From positions 62,001-126,000 of the forward strand of contig CADBKQ010000002.1 of assembly GCA_902795275.1 (NCBI GenBank): a stretch of DNA of 64,000 nucleotides, in the 5' to 3' direction. The translations under genes and the position numbers were made by a program. Each line of letters begins with the position of its first letter. The stretch's first letter is position 1. Under the pieces are notes generated by a model, which saw only the letters and a list, made by a program, of their open reading frames with translations, searched no databases and had not been told where the DNA came from. This DNA comes from an uncultured Eubacteriales bacterium. Its GTDB lineage: Bacteria > Bacillota > Clostridia > Christensenellales > Aristaeellaceae. Below are positions 27,279-35,153 of this stretch, one piece after another.

Positions 27279-28733
27279 TTACAGCAGGCTTTGCGCCACA
27301 ATCTGGAAATACTGAATGATCGGGCCGGAGAACATGCCCAGCAGCACGATCAGCGCGGAATACACCCCCATGGGAACCAGCATCTTCCAGCCCGCTTCGC
27401 AGCTGGGTTCGGGCTTCACATTTTCGCCGGGGAAGCAGCCCTTGATGACCACGGTGAACAGGTAGGCCGCGGTCAGCACGGCGGAAATCAGCAGTACCGT
27501 GGGGCCGATCCAGCTGATCGAAAGCCCCGTCGCCAGCGCGCCCTGGGCCAGGTTCCATTTGCTGATGAAGCCACCGGTGGGCGGGATGCCGACCAAGCCG
27601 AGGGAAGCGACGGTAAAGAACGCATACGTCCAGGGCATGCGTTTGCCCAGGCCTTCCATTTCGTCCACCTGGGTTTTTCCGGTCTTATGGATGATGCAGC
27701 CCGCGCCCATGAACAGGGTGTTCTTCATGAGGGAGTGGAAGATCACATGCAGCATGGCCCCCACGAAGCCCCATTCCGTCAGCGTGAACAGGCCGAACAG
27801 CACGTAGGACACCTGGGACACGGAAGAATAAGCCAGCCGTTTTTTGAGCTTCTTTTCTTTCAGCGCCAGCAGCGAGCCCATCAGGATGGTGGTCAGGGTC
27901 AGGCACAGCATGGTGTACTGCACCCAGGTGCCGCGAATCCGTTCCGCCCCTGCGATAGAGAACAGCACCCGCACGATGCCCAGCACGCCCATTTTCGTAA
28001 TGACGCCGGACAGCACGGCGCTGGCCGGGGCCGGGGCCACGGGGTGGGCCGTGGGCAGCCAGCCGTGCAGCGGGAACATGCCCGCCTTCACGCCAAAGCC
28101 GACCAGCATGGTCAGGAAAATCGCCATGGCAAAGCCTTCCTTCCCGGCAATCTGTTCGGCAGTGACTAGGCCGGAGGCGAAGTCGCCGTTCCCGCCGATA
28201 GCCCCGATGAAGAAAATGCCGATCAGCGCGGCGCTCGCGCCGATGACGGAATAGATCAGGTACTTGATGGCGGCGGCCACGGCTTCCTTGTCCCGGTTAT
28301 GCAGCACCAGGGGGACGGTGAGCAGGGTCATGGCTTCGTAGAACATATAGTAAGTGACCAGGTTGCCCGCCATCGCCAGCGCGTGCAGGATGCCCTGGGT
28401 GATGGTGTAGAACAGGAAGAACCGGGCGGGGTTCTCATCGTGCTCCAGGTATTCCTGGGCATACAGGGCCACGCCGGGCCAGATCACCGCCAGGAGCAGC
28501 AGCCAGATGCGGCTCACCCCGTCCACCCGGAGGGAGAAGGCCAGCATATCCGTCCAGCGGAGGGACACCTCCGGCATGTCGGGAATCACGGCGCAGAGAG
28601 CCGCCAGCACAGCGCCGACCAGAATCGTGAGGAAGGAAGCCTTATGCAGCGCTTCTCCCTCCAGCCGCAGCCACCGCCACAGGCAGGCCATCACAATGGG
28701 AAGCAGAATTGCGAAAATCATCAAAAGAATCAT
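27279..28733 (-). CDS. MrpD/NuoM-like antiporter subunit (second of four)
   Basis: A 484-residue polytopic subunit of the same family. The conserved Glu is in MFYEAMTLLTVPLV and the Lys in GFGVKAGMFPLHGWLPTAHP. The GIPPTGGFISKWNLAQGAL block is typical of MrpD-type subunits. It lies 12 bp before the next gene and 21 bp after the previous one. The VAPAPASAVLSG segment is nearly shared with the 720-residue subunit, consistent with gene duplication within the operon. Confidence 0.88.
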   Translation of the reverse strand: MILLMIFAILLPIVMACLWRWLRLEGEALHKASFLTILVGAVLAALCAVIPDMPEVSLRWTDMLAFSLRVDGVSRIWLLLLAVIWPGVALYAQEYLEHDENPARFFLFYTITQGILHALAMAGNLVTYYMFYEAMTLLTVPLVLHNRDKEAVAAAIKYLIYSVIGASAALIGIFFIGAIGGNGDFASGLVTAEQIAGKEGFAMAIFLTMLVGFGVKAGMFPLHGWLPTAHPVAPAPASAVLSGVITKMGVLGIVRVLFSIAGAERIRGTWVQYTMLCLTLTTILMGSLLALKEKKLKKRLAYSSVSQVSYVLFGLFTLTEWGFVGAMLHVIFHSLMKNTLFMGAGCIIHKTGKTQVDEMEGLGKRMPWTYAFFTVASLGLVGIPPTGGFISKWNLAQGALATGLSISWIGPTVLLISAVLTAAYLFTVVIKGCFPGENVKPEPSCEAGWKMLVPMGVYSALIVLLGMFSGPIIQYFQIVAQSLL

Positions 28734-28754
28734 ACCATTTTCCCCCTATCCTGA

Positions 28755-30257
28755 TTAAACAAACATTGCGATGCCCCGCTGAATCCAGTCCAGCACAGGA
28801 GCGCCGAACACACCCAAGCCAAGATTCATAAGAATGAGGACTATCATGGCGAACGCGAAAGCCGCATCCCTGGTTTTCGGCGCGGGCCGGGCTTCCGTAT
28901 CCTCCGCCGGGCGGTACAGCGTCAAGGCGCAGCGGAGCAGGTAGCCCACGTTCAGCGCCGTGCTGACCAGCAGATCGGCCAGCACCACCACCATCCGCCA
29001 GCCGCCCAGCTCCACGGCGGCCTTCGCCAGAAACACCTTGCTGGCAAATCCGCCCAGCACCGGCACGCCCACCAGCGACAGCGCGCCCACCAGGAACGCC
29101 AGCGCCGCCAGGGGTTCTTTCTTCGCCGTTCCCCGCAGCGCCGGGAAAGTATCCTGGCCGTCCGCCGCAGACCGCAGCTTGTTGCCCGCCAGGAACAGCA
29201 TGGACTTGGCGGCGGAATGGGCCAGGATATGGAACAGCGCGGCGGCAAAGCCCGCCTCGGTTCCCAGGGCAATACCCAGGAAAATGTAACCGATCTGGGC
29301 CACGGAGGAATACGCAATCATGCGCATCATGCGACGCTGGACAATGGCGTACACCGAGCCCGCGATCACGCCCACCATGGCGTAGAGGAACAGCACGTCC
29401 TCAATGCGCCGGGCGAACACGTCCGTTCCCGCCGCCCGGAAGAAAATCTTCACCAGCAGGAAAATGTACATCTTGGACACCACGCTGCTGAGAATCGCGC
29501 TGGAGGTGGCCGTGGACGTGCTGTAGGCGCTGGGGAGCCAGGTGTGGAAGGGATACAGGGCGCTCTTGATGGCGACGCCCAGAGTCATGAGCAGGAAGGA
29601 CAGGTACAGCGGCATGGGATACCGGTTCGCCGCCAGCAGTTCTTTCACCCCGGCGCCCAGCTGTGGGAACAGCAGATGCCCTGTCAGGCAGTACAGCATG
29701 CTCAGGCCCAGCAGGAACAGGCCGCTGCCCAGCAGGTTCATGATCATGTACCGGGTCGCCGCGAACATGGTGCGGCCCCAGTTCCGGGACAGAATCAGGG
29801 CGCAGGCGGCGATGGTGGAAATCTCAATGAATACATAAGCGGTGAACAGGTCGTTGGTAAAGGTCATGGCGCACATGGCCGCCGTCAGCAGGCAGAACAC
29901 GGAGCCGTACAGCGTGGCGCGGTTCGGCGCGATGTCCAGGCTGAACTGTTTCCAGCCGCCCAGCAGCGACAGGAACATGATCACCGCGAACAGCAGCCCC
30001 ACCAGCGCTTCCGCCGCGCCGACGCGCAGTTCGTTGCCGAAAGGCGCGCCGATTTCGCCCATGGCGAACACGAAGGATTCGTTCTTCGTGAGCGTAAAGT
30101 ACAGCAGGACGCCCATGCCGCAGCATTCCAGGAAGGACAGCGCCGCCATCACCGCCCGGGCCGCTTTCGCTTTCAGCACGGAGCAGACCGCCGCGCACAC
30201 CAGCGCGCCGACGATCATGAACAGGGGAAGATTTTGCCACCAAACCATGGTCATCAT
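28755..30257 (-). CDS. MrpD/NuoN-like antiporter subunit (first of four)
   Basis: A 500-residue polytopic subunit with about 14 helices. The conserved Glu is in AYVFIEISTIAACALI and the Lys in VAIKSALYPFHTWLPSAYS. The GVPVLGGFASKVFLAKAAVE block is conserved. It overlaps the MrpC-like gene by 4 bp. In canonical Mrp operons MrpD follows MrpC, so this is the positional MrpD; the two subunits after it are extra. Confidence 0.88.
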   Translation of the reverse strand: MMTMVWWQNLPLFMIVGALVCAAVCSVLKAKAARAVMAALSFLECCGMGVLLYFTLTKNESFVFAMGEIGAPFGNELRVGAAEALVGLLFAVIMFLSLLGGWKQFSLDIAPNRATLYGSVFCLLTAAMCAMTFTNDLFTAYVFIEISTIAACALILSRNWGRTMFAATRYMIMNLLGSGLFLLGLSMLYCLTGHLLFPQLGAGVKELLAANRYPMPLYLSFLLMTLGVAIKSALYPFHTWLPSAYSTSTATSSAILSSVVSKMYIFLLVKIFFRAAGTDVFARRIEDVLFLYAMVGVIAGSVYAIVQRRMMRMIAYSSVAQIGYIFLGIALGTEAGFAAALFHILAHSAAKSMLFLAGNKLRSAADGQDTFPALRGTAKKEPLAALAFLVGALSLVGVPVLGGFASKVFLAKAAVELGGWRMVVVLADLLVSTALNVGYLLRCALTLYRPAEDTEARPAPKTRDAAFAFAMIVLILMNLGLGVFGAPVLDWIQRGIAMFV

Positions 30258-30628
30258 TTCCCCTCTCTCCGTATTTTTTCCGCGATTTCGTCAATATCCA
30301 GGGAGTGGTAGCGCTCGTACAGGCGTACCGTCAGCCCCAGCATCACGGCGGTCACGCTGACACCCACCACGATGCCCGTCAGCACCAGGCCCGCAGGCAG
30401 AGGATTCACATAGGCGGCGGGATCGGAAATGCCCTCCGCGTAGATGGGGGCCAGCCGGCCTTCAATATAGCCGTAAGACGCCAGAAAAAGGTAAATGCCG
30501 CTGTCCATCATGGAAAAACCGATGATCTTCTTCATCAGGTTCTTGTCCAGCAGAAGGAGCGCAAACCCGATGCCGAACAGCGCCACGGCGGTCAGCCCGT
30601 CCAGATGGGTGAATACCCGGCCCAGCAT
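30254..30628 (-). CDS. mrpC: MrpC/NuoK-like subunit
   Basis: A 124-residue protein with three hydrophobic segments, of the MnhC/MrpC and NuoK family. Typical blocks are IGFALLLLDKNLMKKIIGFSM, LPAGLVLTGIVVGVSVTAVML and the cytoplasmic tail YHSLDIDEI. I start at the ATG at 30628, which overlaps the end of the MrpB-like gene, rather than the longer frame that reads through that gene out of phase. It overlaps the MrpD-like gene by 4 bp. Confidence 0.87.
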   Translation of the reverse strand: MLGRVFTHLDGLTAVALFGIGFALLLLDKNLMKKIIGFSMMDSGIYLFLASYGYIEGRLAPIYAEGISDPAAYVNPLPAGLVLTGIVVGVSVTAVMLGLTVRLYERYHSLDIDEIAEKIRREGK

Positions 30629-31581
30629 CAGAACTCCCCCTTTCGGAACATAGTGAACAGGGCGTACATGGTGCAGGCCACCACGCAGCCCACCACGAAA
30701 TTCAGCGGCAGCAGCAGCCCGCCGGACAGGATATTCCCCGGCGTGCCGATGGAAATGTGGCTGTCCAGATGGTTGGCCCCGGTGAAAAAGTGGTAGCCCT
30801 TCGCCAGGGAATAAAACAGCAGCGAGCAGACCGACACCCACTTGAAGGTTTTGTAGGTAAAGAACTTTTCGATCTTCCGGTACTCGAAGGCGTTCTGGTA
30901 CAGGATCAGCCCCGCGCCCAGCACCGCGCCGCCGGAGAACCCGCCGCCGGGCGACAGGTGGCCGTTGGCAATAATGTACAGGCCGAAGATCAGGATCAGC
31001 GGGGTCAGAAGCCGGGCGGCGGACTGGAGGATCACATCGTGATGCGGCTCGAAATACCGCTCCAGCGCGCCTTGGGCCAGGCGCTTTTTTTCATCCTGCT
31101 CGCCGTAGATGCTCAGCATCAGCAGCACTGTACACACGGCGATGAACAGCACGTGGGTCTCCCCCAGCGTATCGAAGCCGCGGTAGTTCAGGATGATGCC
31201 GGTGACGATGTTCATGGCCCCGGTTTCTTCCTTCGTATGCTCCACATAAAACTCGGTCAGCTCGCTGTCCATCAGCGTGTCCGCCGCGCCGAACCGGGGC
31301 ATGCGATCCACCGCTTCCATGAGCAGCCAGATGAGCGCTGCCGCCACGGCGAACGCCAGCAGGCGGTACCACCAGGAATCGGCGTAGGCTTTGCGGGGCT
31401 TTTTTGCAATGTCCGCCGTTTTATCGGAGGATTTCTTTTTCTTTTCCCTTTTCTGCTTACCCGGCGCTTCCGGCTCTTCCTCCCGCAGGGCGTCCTGCAT
31501 TTCCTCGTCCAGGGCGTTCCCGCCGTTTTCCAGCCAGTCGAGGAAGGAGGCGAAGCGGTCATTCTTCTGCTTTTTCATCAT
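30628..31581 (-). CDS. MrpB-like subunit fused to an MbhE-like segment, with a charged N-terminal extension
   Basis: A 317-residue protein. Residues 1-70 are highly charged and hydrophilic (REKKKKSSDK). Residues of about 75-165 form an MbhE-like part with the motif NYRGFDTLGETHVLFIA. Residues of about 190-317 are an MnhB/MrpB domain (GHLSPGGGFSGGAVLGAG and GGLLLPLNFVVG). In archaeal Mbh complexes these are separate proteins (MbhE and MbhF). The N-terminal extension is not part of either family. I start at the ATG at 31581, preceded by GGAGAAGCGG; this overlaps the upstream gene by 23 bp. Confidence 0.82.
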   Translation of the reverse strand: MMKKQKNDRFASFLDWLENGGNALDEEMQDALREEEPEAPGKQKREKKKKSSDKTADIAKKPRKAYADSWWYRLLAFAVAAALIWLLMEAVDRMPRFGAADTLMDSELTEFYVEHTKEETGAMNIVTGIILNYRGFDTLGETHVLFIAVCTVLLMLSIYGEQDEKKRLAQGALERYFEPHHDVILQSAARLLTPLILIFGLYIIANGHLSPGGGFSGGAVLGAGLILYQNAFEYRKIEKFFTYKTFKWVSVCSLLFYSLAKGYHFFTGANHLDSHISIGTPGNILSGGLLLPLNFVVGCVVACTMYALFTMFRKGEF

Positions 31582-31834
31582 CTTCCGCTTCTCCCTTCTC
31601 CCGGATGGCATGGATTTTTTTGAGCGCGGCGAACATGAGAATGGACGAAACGCCCGCGCCCACGGCGGCTTCGGTGATGGCCAGGTCGGGGGATTGCAGC
31701 AGAATCCACACCACCGACATGGCCAGTCCCTGAGCCATGAACGTGATCACGGCGGCCAGCAGGTTCCGGGTAGCCGCCACCGCCACCGCGCAGACGATCA
31801 TGAACAAAAGCAGAATGATATTCAGGGCTTCCAT
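31559..31834 (-). CDS. MbhD-like subunit (DUF4040)
   Basis: A 91-residue protein with three hydrophobic helices matching the DUF4040/MbhD domain, equivalent to part of the C-terminus of MrpA. The block NLLAAVITFMAQGLAMSVVW and the conserved PDLAITEAAVGAG are diagnostic. The acidic tail is unremarkable. It overlaps both neighbours. Having this as a separate gene directly after mrpG is the Mbh-type order. Confidence 0.83.
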   Translation of the reverse strand: MEALNIILLLFMIVCAVAVAATRNLLAAVITFMAQGLAMSVVWILLQSPDLAITEAAVGAGVSSILMFAALKKIHAIREKGEAEDDEKAEE

Positions 31835-32148
31835 TCTTTCGCCTCCGCTTCAAAATGCTTTTCGTCCGTTTCGCGCACCAGCCGGGCGATCAGATGGCTG
31901 CACACCGGGCTGGTGATCCAAAACAGCGCCACGATCAGCAGAATTTTCAGCGTGACCGGGCTGAACCCGGCGTACACCACCGCCGCCAGCGCCATCAGCA
32001 GCAGGCCCAGCGTGTCTGCCATGCCCGCGGGATGCAGCCGGTTCACGGAAAAGCGGAACCGGTTCACGCCGATCACCGCCGTGACCTGGATGAACAAGCC
32101 CGCCAGCAGCAGGAAGGCAAACACAGCCTGACGCAGATATTCAAGCAT
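31822..32148 (-). CDS. mrpG: Monovalent cation/H+ antiporter subunit G
   Basis: A 108-residue subunit with three transmembrane helices of the MnhG/MrpG family. The typical block FSVNRLHPAGMADTLGLLLM is present, and the C-terminal part has ITSPVCSHLIARL. It overlaps the MrpF gene by 8 bp and the MbhD-like gene by 13 bp. Confidence 0.88.
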   Translation of the reverse strand: MLEYLRQAVFAFLLLAGLFIQVTAVIGVNRFRFSVNRLHPAGMADTLGLLLMALAAVVYAGFSPVTLKILLIVALFWITSPVCSHLIARLVRETDEKHFEAEAKEWKP

Positions 32149-32446
32149 CCTTCTTTTCCTCCCTCGCTTTTTTCGCTCGGTGAATCCCGATGTAGATCCG
32201 GCACAGCAGCACCACCGCCAGGAAGCTGAGCATGGCGTAAATCAGCGCGATGTCGATGAGATAGTCTTCCTTCATGAGCAGCGACAGGAACAGGATGATG
32301 GTGATCACAAAGGTGCCGGTCATGTTGACGGCCACGATGCGGTCGGAGGTGGAGGGTCCGCGCACCGCCCTAAACAGGCACGCGAACAGGCATAAGCCCA
32401 GCACGATCATGGCCGCCTGCATCAATAACGTATACAGATTATCCAT
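32141..32446 (-). CDS. mrpF: Monovalent cation/H+ antiporter subunit F
   Basis: A 101-residue, three-helix MrpF/MnhF protein. RAVRGPSTSDRIVAVNMTGT is the family signature, and DIALIYAMLSFLAVVLL forms the last helix. It overlaps mrpE by 8 bp. Confidence 0.9.
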   Translation of the reverse strand: MDNLYTLLMQAAMIVLGLCLFACLFRAVRGPSTSDRIVAVNMTGTFVITIILFLSLLMKEDYLIDIALIYAMLSFLAVVLLCRIYIGIHRAKKAREEKKDA

Positions 32447-32903
32447 GCAGCGCCTCCTCGATTTTCAGCAGTTTTCTTTCAAAGATCAAATCCTCCAGCC
32501 CTTCCGCCAGCTCGGGCCGCAGGCAGTGCACCGTCAGCGCATCTCCCTCCACGGTCACGGAGATCGTGCCGGGGGTCAGGGTGATGGCGTTGGCCAGCGC
32601 CATTTTCGCCATGCGGGTTTTGAGACGCGTGCGGATGGTGCGCACCGTCGCGTTAGCTTCTTCAAAATACACGATGCGGCACATGTTCAGGTTGGCCTTC
32701 ACGATCTCCCAAATCACCGTCAGGCAATAGCCGATGATCCGCGGAATGACGAGATACAGCCTGAACTCTTTCCGGAACGACCAGTCGCACGCCTTCCACG
32801 CAAACAGCATGGCCAGGGCCGTCACCGCCGCGCCGACAGCCGCTGTTTCCATCGTCCATCGGCCGTTGAGAATCATCCAGAATAAAAAAAACGCAGCCGC
32901 CAT
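32439..32903 (-). CDS. mrpE: Monovalent cation/H+ antiporter subunit E
   Basis: A 154-residue MrpE/MnhE subunit and the first gene of the operon. Two N-terminal hydrophobic segments are followed by a cytoplasmic domain with the conserved ANAITLTPGTISVTVEGD and ALTVHCL. A promoter lies at 32993-33021, divergent from apbE. In Mrp antiporters this subunit is needed for assembly and full activity (established knowledge). Confidence 0.9.
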   Translation of the reverse strand: MAAAFFLFWMILNGRWTMETAAVGAAVTALAMLFAWKACDWSFRKEFRLYLVIPRIIGYCLTVIWEIVKANLNMCRIVYFEEANATVRTIRTRLKTRMAKMALANAITLTPGTISVTVEGDALTVHCLRPELAEGLEDLIFERKLLKIEEALHG

Positions 32904-32992
32904 GTTTCTCTCCTTTTCTTTGAATCAGGCGCGGTAAAACGCGCGTTTCTTTCCTTTAAATCGTTATCTTGCAAGGATTGCTTTGCCTGTTC

Positions 32993-33021
32993 AGTATACA
33001 CGAAGATGAAGTTTTTCACAA
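32993..33021 (-). promoter_or_regulatory. Promoter of the Mrp-type operon
   Basis: Minus strand: -35 TTGTGA (33016-33021), 17-bp spacer, -10 TATACT (32993-32998). The rest of the 383-bp spacer 32904-33286 is AT-rich and holds only the divergent promoter below; I see no other gene in it. Confidence 0.6.
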
Positions 33022-33180
33022 GTCTTTGCCGAAAAGAAAACAGCGGGAAATGATCGGGCCGGACGAACAAATCAGCATCGTCCTTATCATCAATATTTTA
33101 TTACAAATATATTACAAAATCGTGTTCAAATCATGAATTATTTGTACATAAAATTTGCAATCTTTGTACGGAATTATCTC

Positions 33181-33209
33181 TTGTGCCGATATTATATCTT
33201 TGTTATAAT
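33181..33209 (+). promoter_or_regulatory. Promoter of apbE
   Basis: -35 TTGTGC (33181-33186), 17-bp spacer, -10 TATAAT (33204-33209), leaving a leader of about 70 nt. Confidence 0.65.
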
Positions 33210-33286
33210 AGATTCAGAAATAAATTGCCCACTTACCACATTTCCGCGGGCATTTGTTTTCATGTAAACCGAAAGTGAGGTTCTCT

Positions 33287-34384
33287 ATGAAGCGGAAAAT
33301 GATCAGCAAAGCTGCTCTTTCTTTGCTTCTGGCGCTCTCATTGCTGCTGTCCGGCTGCGCCACCGCCGCTGAACCGGCTCCCGCCCCGACGGAATCAACG
33401 CCCTTTCAGAAGTTCAGCCGCACGGATCTGAGCGCGTTCGATACGGTGATCACCCTGACAGGCTTCGCTCCGGATCAGGCTTCTTTTGACCGGGCCGCCG
33501 ATCAGGCTTTTGAACGTATCCAGTCCCTGGATCATATTTTTGACGGCTACAACGCTTACGGCGATTTGCACAATCTGTATTATGTCAACCAGCACGCGGC
33601 CCTGGAGCCGGTGGAAATCCCCGATGATTTGTTTCAACTGATTTCCTGGTGCAAGGAGCAATGGGAATCCAGTCTGCGGCAGACAAACATCGCCATGGGC
33701 GCGGTGCTGTCCATCTGGCATGAATACAGAACCGCCGGAATTCAGCATCCCGAGGAGGCCCAGCTGCCTCCCATGGAAGCGCTGCAAGCCGCCAGCGAGC
33801 ATATTGACTTTGACCACGTGGCGCTGGACAGCGAAAAACAGACCGTATTCTTTTCCGACCCGGAAATCACTTTGGACATCGGCGCGGTGGCGAAGGGCTA
33901 CGCCGCAGATACGGTGGCCGGTATTCTGTATCAGGAAATGCCCTCCTTCCTGCTGAGCCTGGGCGGCAACGTATACGCGGGCAATGCGCCAATGGACGGG
34001 CGCAGCAACTGGGCCGTGGGTGTACAGAATCCCGACGTGACCCAGAGCGGCACGAAGGATATTCTGGACGTGCATGACAAAACCGTGGTCACCAGCGGCG
34101 ACTACTGGCGCTATTACACCGTGGACGGGCAGCGCTACCACCACATCATCGACCCGGAAACGCTGATGCCATCCAAAAAAATGGTGTCCGTCACCATCCT
34201 GTGCGAAAGCTCCATCCTGGCGGACTTCCTGAGCACGGCGCTGTTCGTGCTTTCCTATGAGGATGGCCGGGCCGTGGCGGACAGCCTGGACGGCGTGGAA
34301 GTAATGTGGATTCTTCCCGACGGCAGCATCCATGCCACGGACGGGATGAAGGACTATGCCCGTTCCCTGAAAAATCCTTCCTGA
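33287..34384 (+). CDS. apbE: FAD:protein FMN transferase, lipoprotein
   Basis: A 365-residue ApbE, which transfers FMN from FAD to threonine of target proteins outside the cytosol. It is a lipoprotein: basic start, hydrophobic core and lipobox LLLSGC (Cys about residue 24). Family blocks are present: LDIGAVAKGYAADTVA, LLSLGGNVYAG, VVTSGDYWRYYTVDGQRYHH and HIIDPETLMPSK. I start at the ATG at 33287 after GTGAGG. Its likely substrates are the RnfG repeats and RnfD encoded just downstream. A NusG-domain-II gene follows 19 bp later. Confidence 0.94.
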   Translation: MKRKMISKAALSLLLALSLLLSGCATAAEPAPAPTESTPFQKFSRTDLSAFDTVITLTGFAPDQASFDRAADQAFERIQSLDHIFDGYNAYGDLHNLYYVNQHAALEPVEIPDDLFQLISWCKEQWESSLRQTNIAMGAVLSIWHEYRTAGIQHPEEAQLPPMEALQAASEHIDFDHVALDSEKQTVFFSDPEITLDIGAVAKGYAADTVAGILYQEMPSFLLSLGGNVYAGNAPMDGRSNWAVGVQNPDVTQSGTKDILDVHDKTVVTSGDYWRYYTVDGQRYHHIIDPETLMPSKKMVSVTILCESSILADFLSTALFVLSYEDGRAVADSLDGVEVMWILPDGSIHATDGMKDYARSLKNPS

Positions 34385-34403
34385 GGAGGATGGTTCCTGA
34401 ACG

Positions 34404-34949
34404 ATGCAGAACAGCAAAAAGCCAAATAAATCCGGAAACATTCTGATCATTGCGATCCTGGTGGTGATCGCGGCGGGGCTGCTGATTGCCTCCCGGTTCA
34501 TCCAATCCCCCAACGCAAACCTTTCCCAGACAGAAATCGAAAACACCATCCAAGCTCTGGCAACGGAAACGCCAGAGCCGTTCCCGGCGGAAACGGCGCA
34601 AGCCGAAGCCACCGAAGCGCCTGAAGCAAAAAAAGAAGAGCTCGCGGAAGGCTACCTGTTTATTATCCTGAACGGCCGCGTCTGGGGCATCGAGGCGCTG
34701 GGCGAAGAACGCGACGTGACCGTGGATCAAGGTGACGGCGTGGTGAACGTCATCCACCTGCAAAAGGATGGATTCTATATGCAATCCTCCACCTGCGACA
34801 ACCAGCTGTGCGTGGGCGAAGGAACGGTCACCCTGACCAACTGGCAGCAGCGCATCCTGGGCCCCTGCGTCTATTGCCTGCCCCACAACCTGCAATTGGA
34901 GCTGGTGGTGCCCAACGCCGAGCCGGATCCCAACGCGCCGGACGCCTAA
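34404..34949 (+). CDS. NusG domain II-containing membrane protein
   Basis: A 181-residue protein. A signal anchor occupies about residues 10-28. A Glu/Ala/Pro linker follows, then the NusG_II domain from about residue 80 (GVVNVIHLQKDGFYMQSSTC). The Cys residues in STCDNQLCVGEG and GPCVYCLPHNL could form disulfides or a metal site outside the cell. Such proteins often accompany apbE and rnf in Firmicutes (established association); their biochemical role is not settled. It is cotranscribed with apbE and separated from the giant rnfG by a 204-bp repeat and hairpin region. Confidence 0.83.
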   Translation: MQNSKKPNKSGNILIIAILVVIAAGLLIASRFIQSPNANLSQTEIENTIQALATETPEPFPAETAQAEATEAPEAKKEELAEGYLFIILNGRVWGIEALGEERDVTVDQGDGVVNVIHLQKDGFYMQSSTCDNQLCVGEGTVTLTNWQQRILGPCVYCLPHNLQLELVVPNAEPDPNAPDA

Positions 34950-34953
34950 ACAA

Positions 34954-35041
34954 AGGTAGGAGGCAGAAGGTAGGAGGCAGGAAGTTTTAATAGATAAAAA
35001 TCATTTCTCACCTCCAGCCTCCTCCTTCCTACCTCCTACCT
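34954..35041. repeat. Inverted element with arms of GGTAGGAGGCA words
   Basis: The left arm, 34954-34985, consists of two tandem copies of an AGGTAGGAGGCAG-like word. The right arm, 35010-35041, is the imperfect inverse (CCTTCCTACCTCCTACCT at its end). The middle is AT-rich and 24 bp long. It is structurally like 16234-16541 and 56017-56145 but uses a different word. The right arm would form a strong hairpin with the left in RNA between nusG-II and rnfG. Confidence 0.65.
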
Positions 35042-35059
35042 GAAACCTATTCGTTCCCC

Positions 35060-35080
35060 CGGCCCGGGTCGGGCCTTTTC
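35060..35080 (+). terminator. Possible terminator or attenuator before rnfG
   Basis: GGCCC (35061-35065) pairs with GGGCC (35071-35075), followed by TTTT. The stem is short, so it may pause or partly terminate transcription rather than stop it. No convincing separate promoter for rnfG follows. Confidence 0.3.
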
Positions 35081-35100
35081 CCGGCAAAACGGGAGTATAG

Positions 35101-35139
35101 ATGAAGAAACTGTGTTTCCCTGACGGGAAACAGAGATAG
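35101..35139 (+). CDS. Possible 12-codon leader ORF upstream of rnfG
   Basis: ATG at 35101 opens a frame of MKKLCFPDGKQR and stops at a TAG (35137-35139) that overlaps the AGGAGG site of rnfG (35138-35143). A GGGAG lies upstream. The coding stretch also forms a small hairpin (GTTTCCC/GGGAAAC). It may be chance, or a leader that couples translation to rnfG. Confidence 0.25.
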   Translation: MKKLCFPDGKQR

Positions 35140-35153
35140 GAGGACAGAACCAA

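Noticed and set aside
33008..33021. Possible Rex (redox repressor) site TTGTGAAAAACTTC overlapping the Mrp -35
   Set aside because: Only the left half-site matches the TTGTGAAA..TTTCACAA consensus; the right half matches about 4 of 8 bases, so it is not supported without conservation data.
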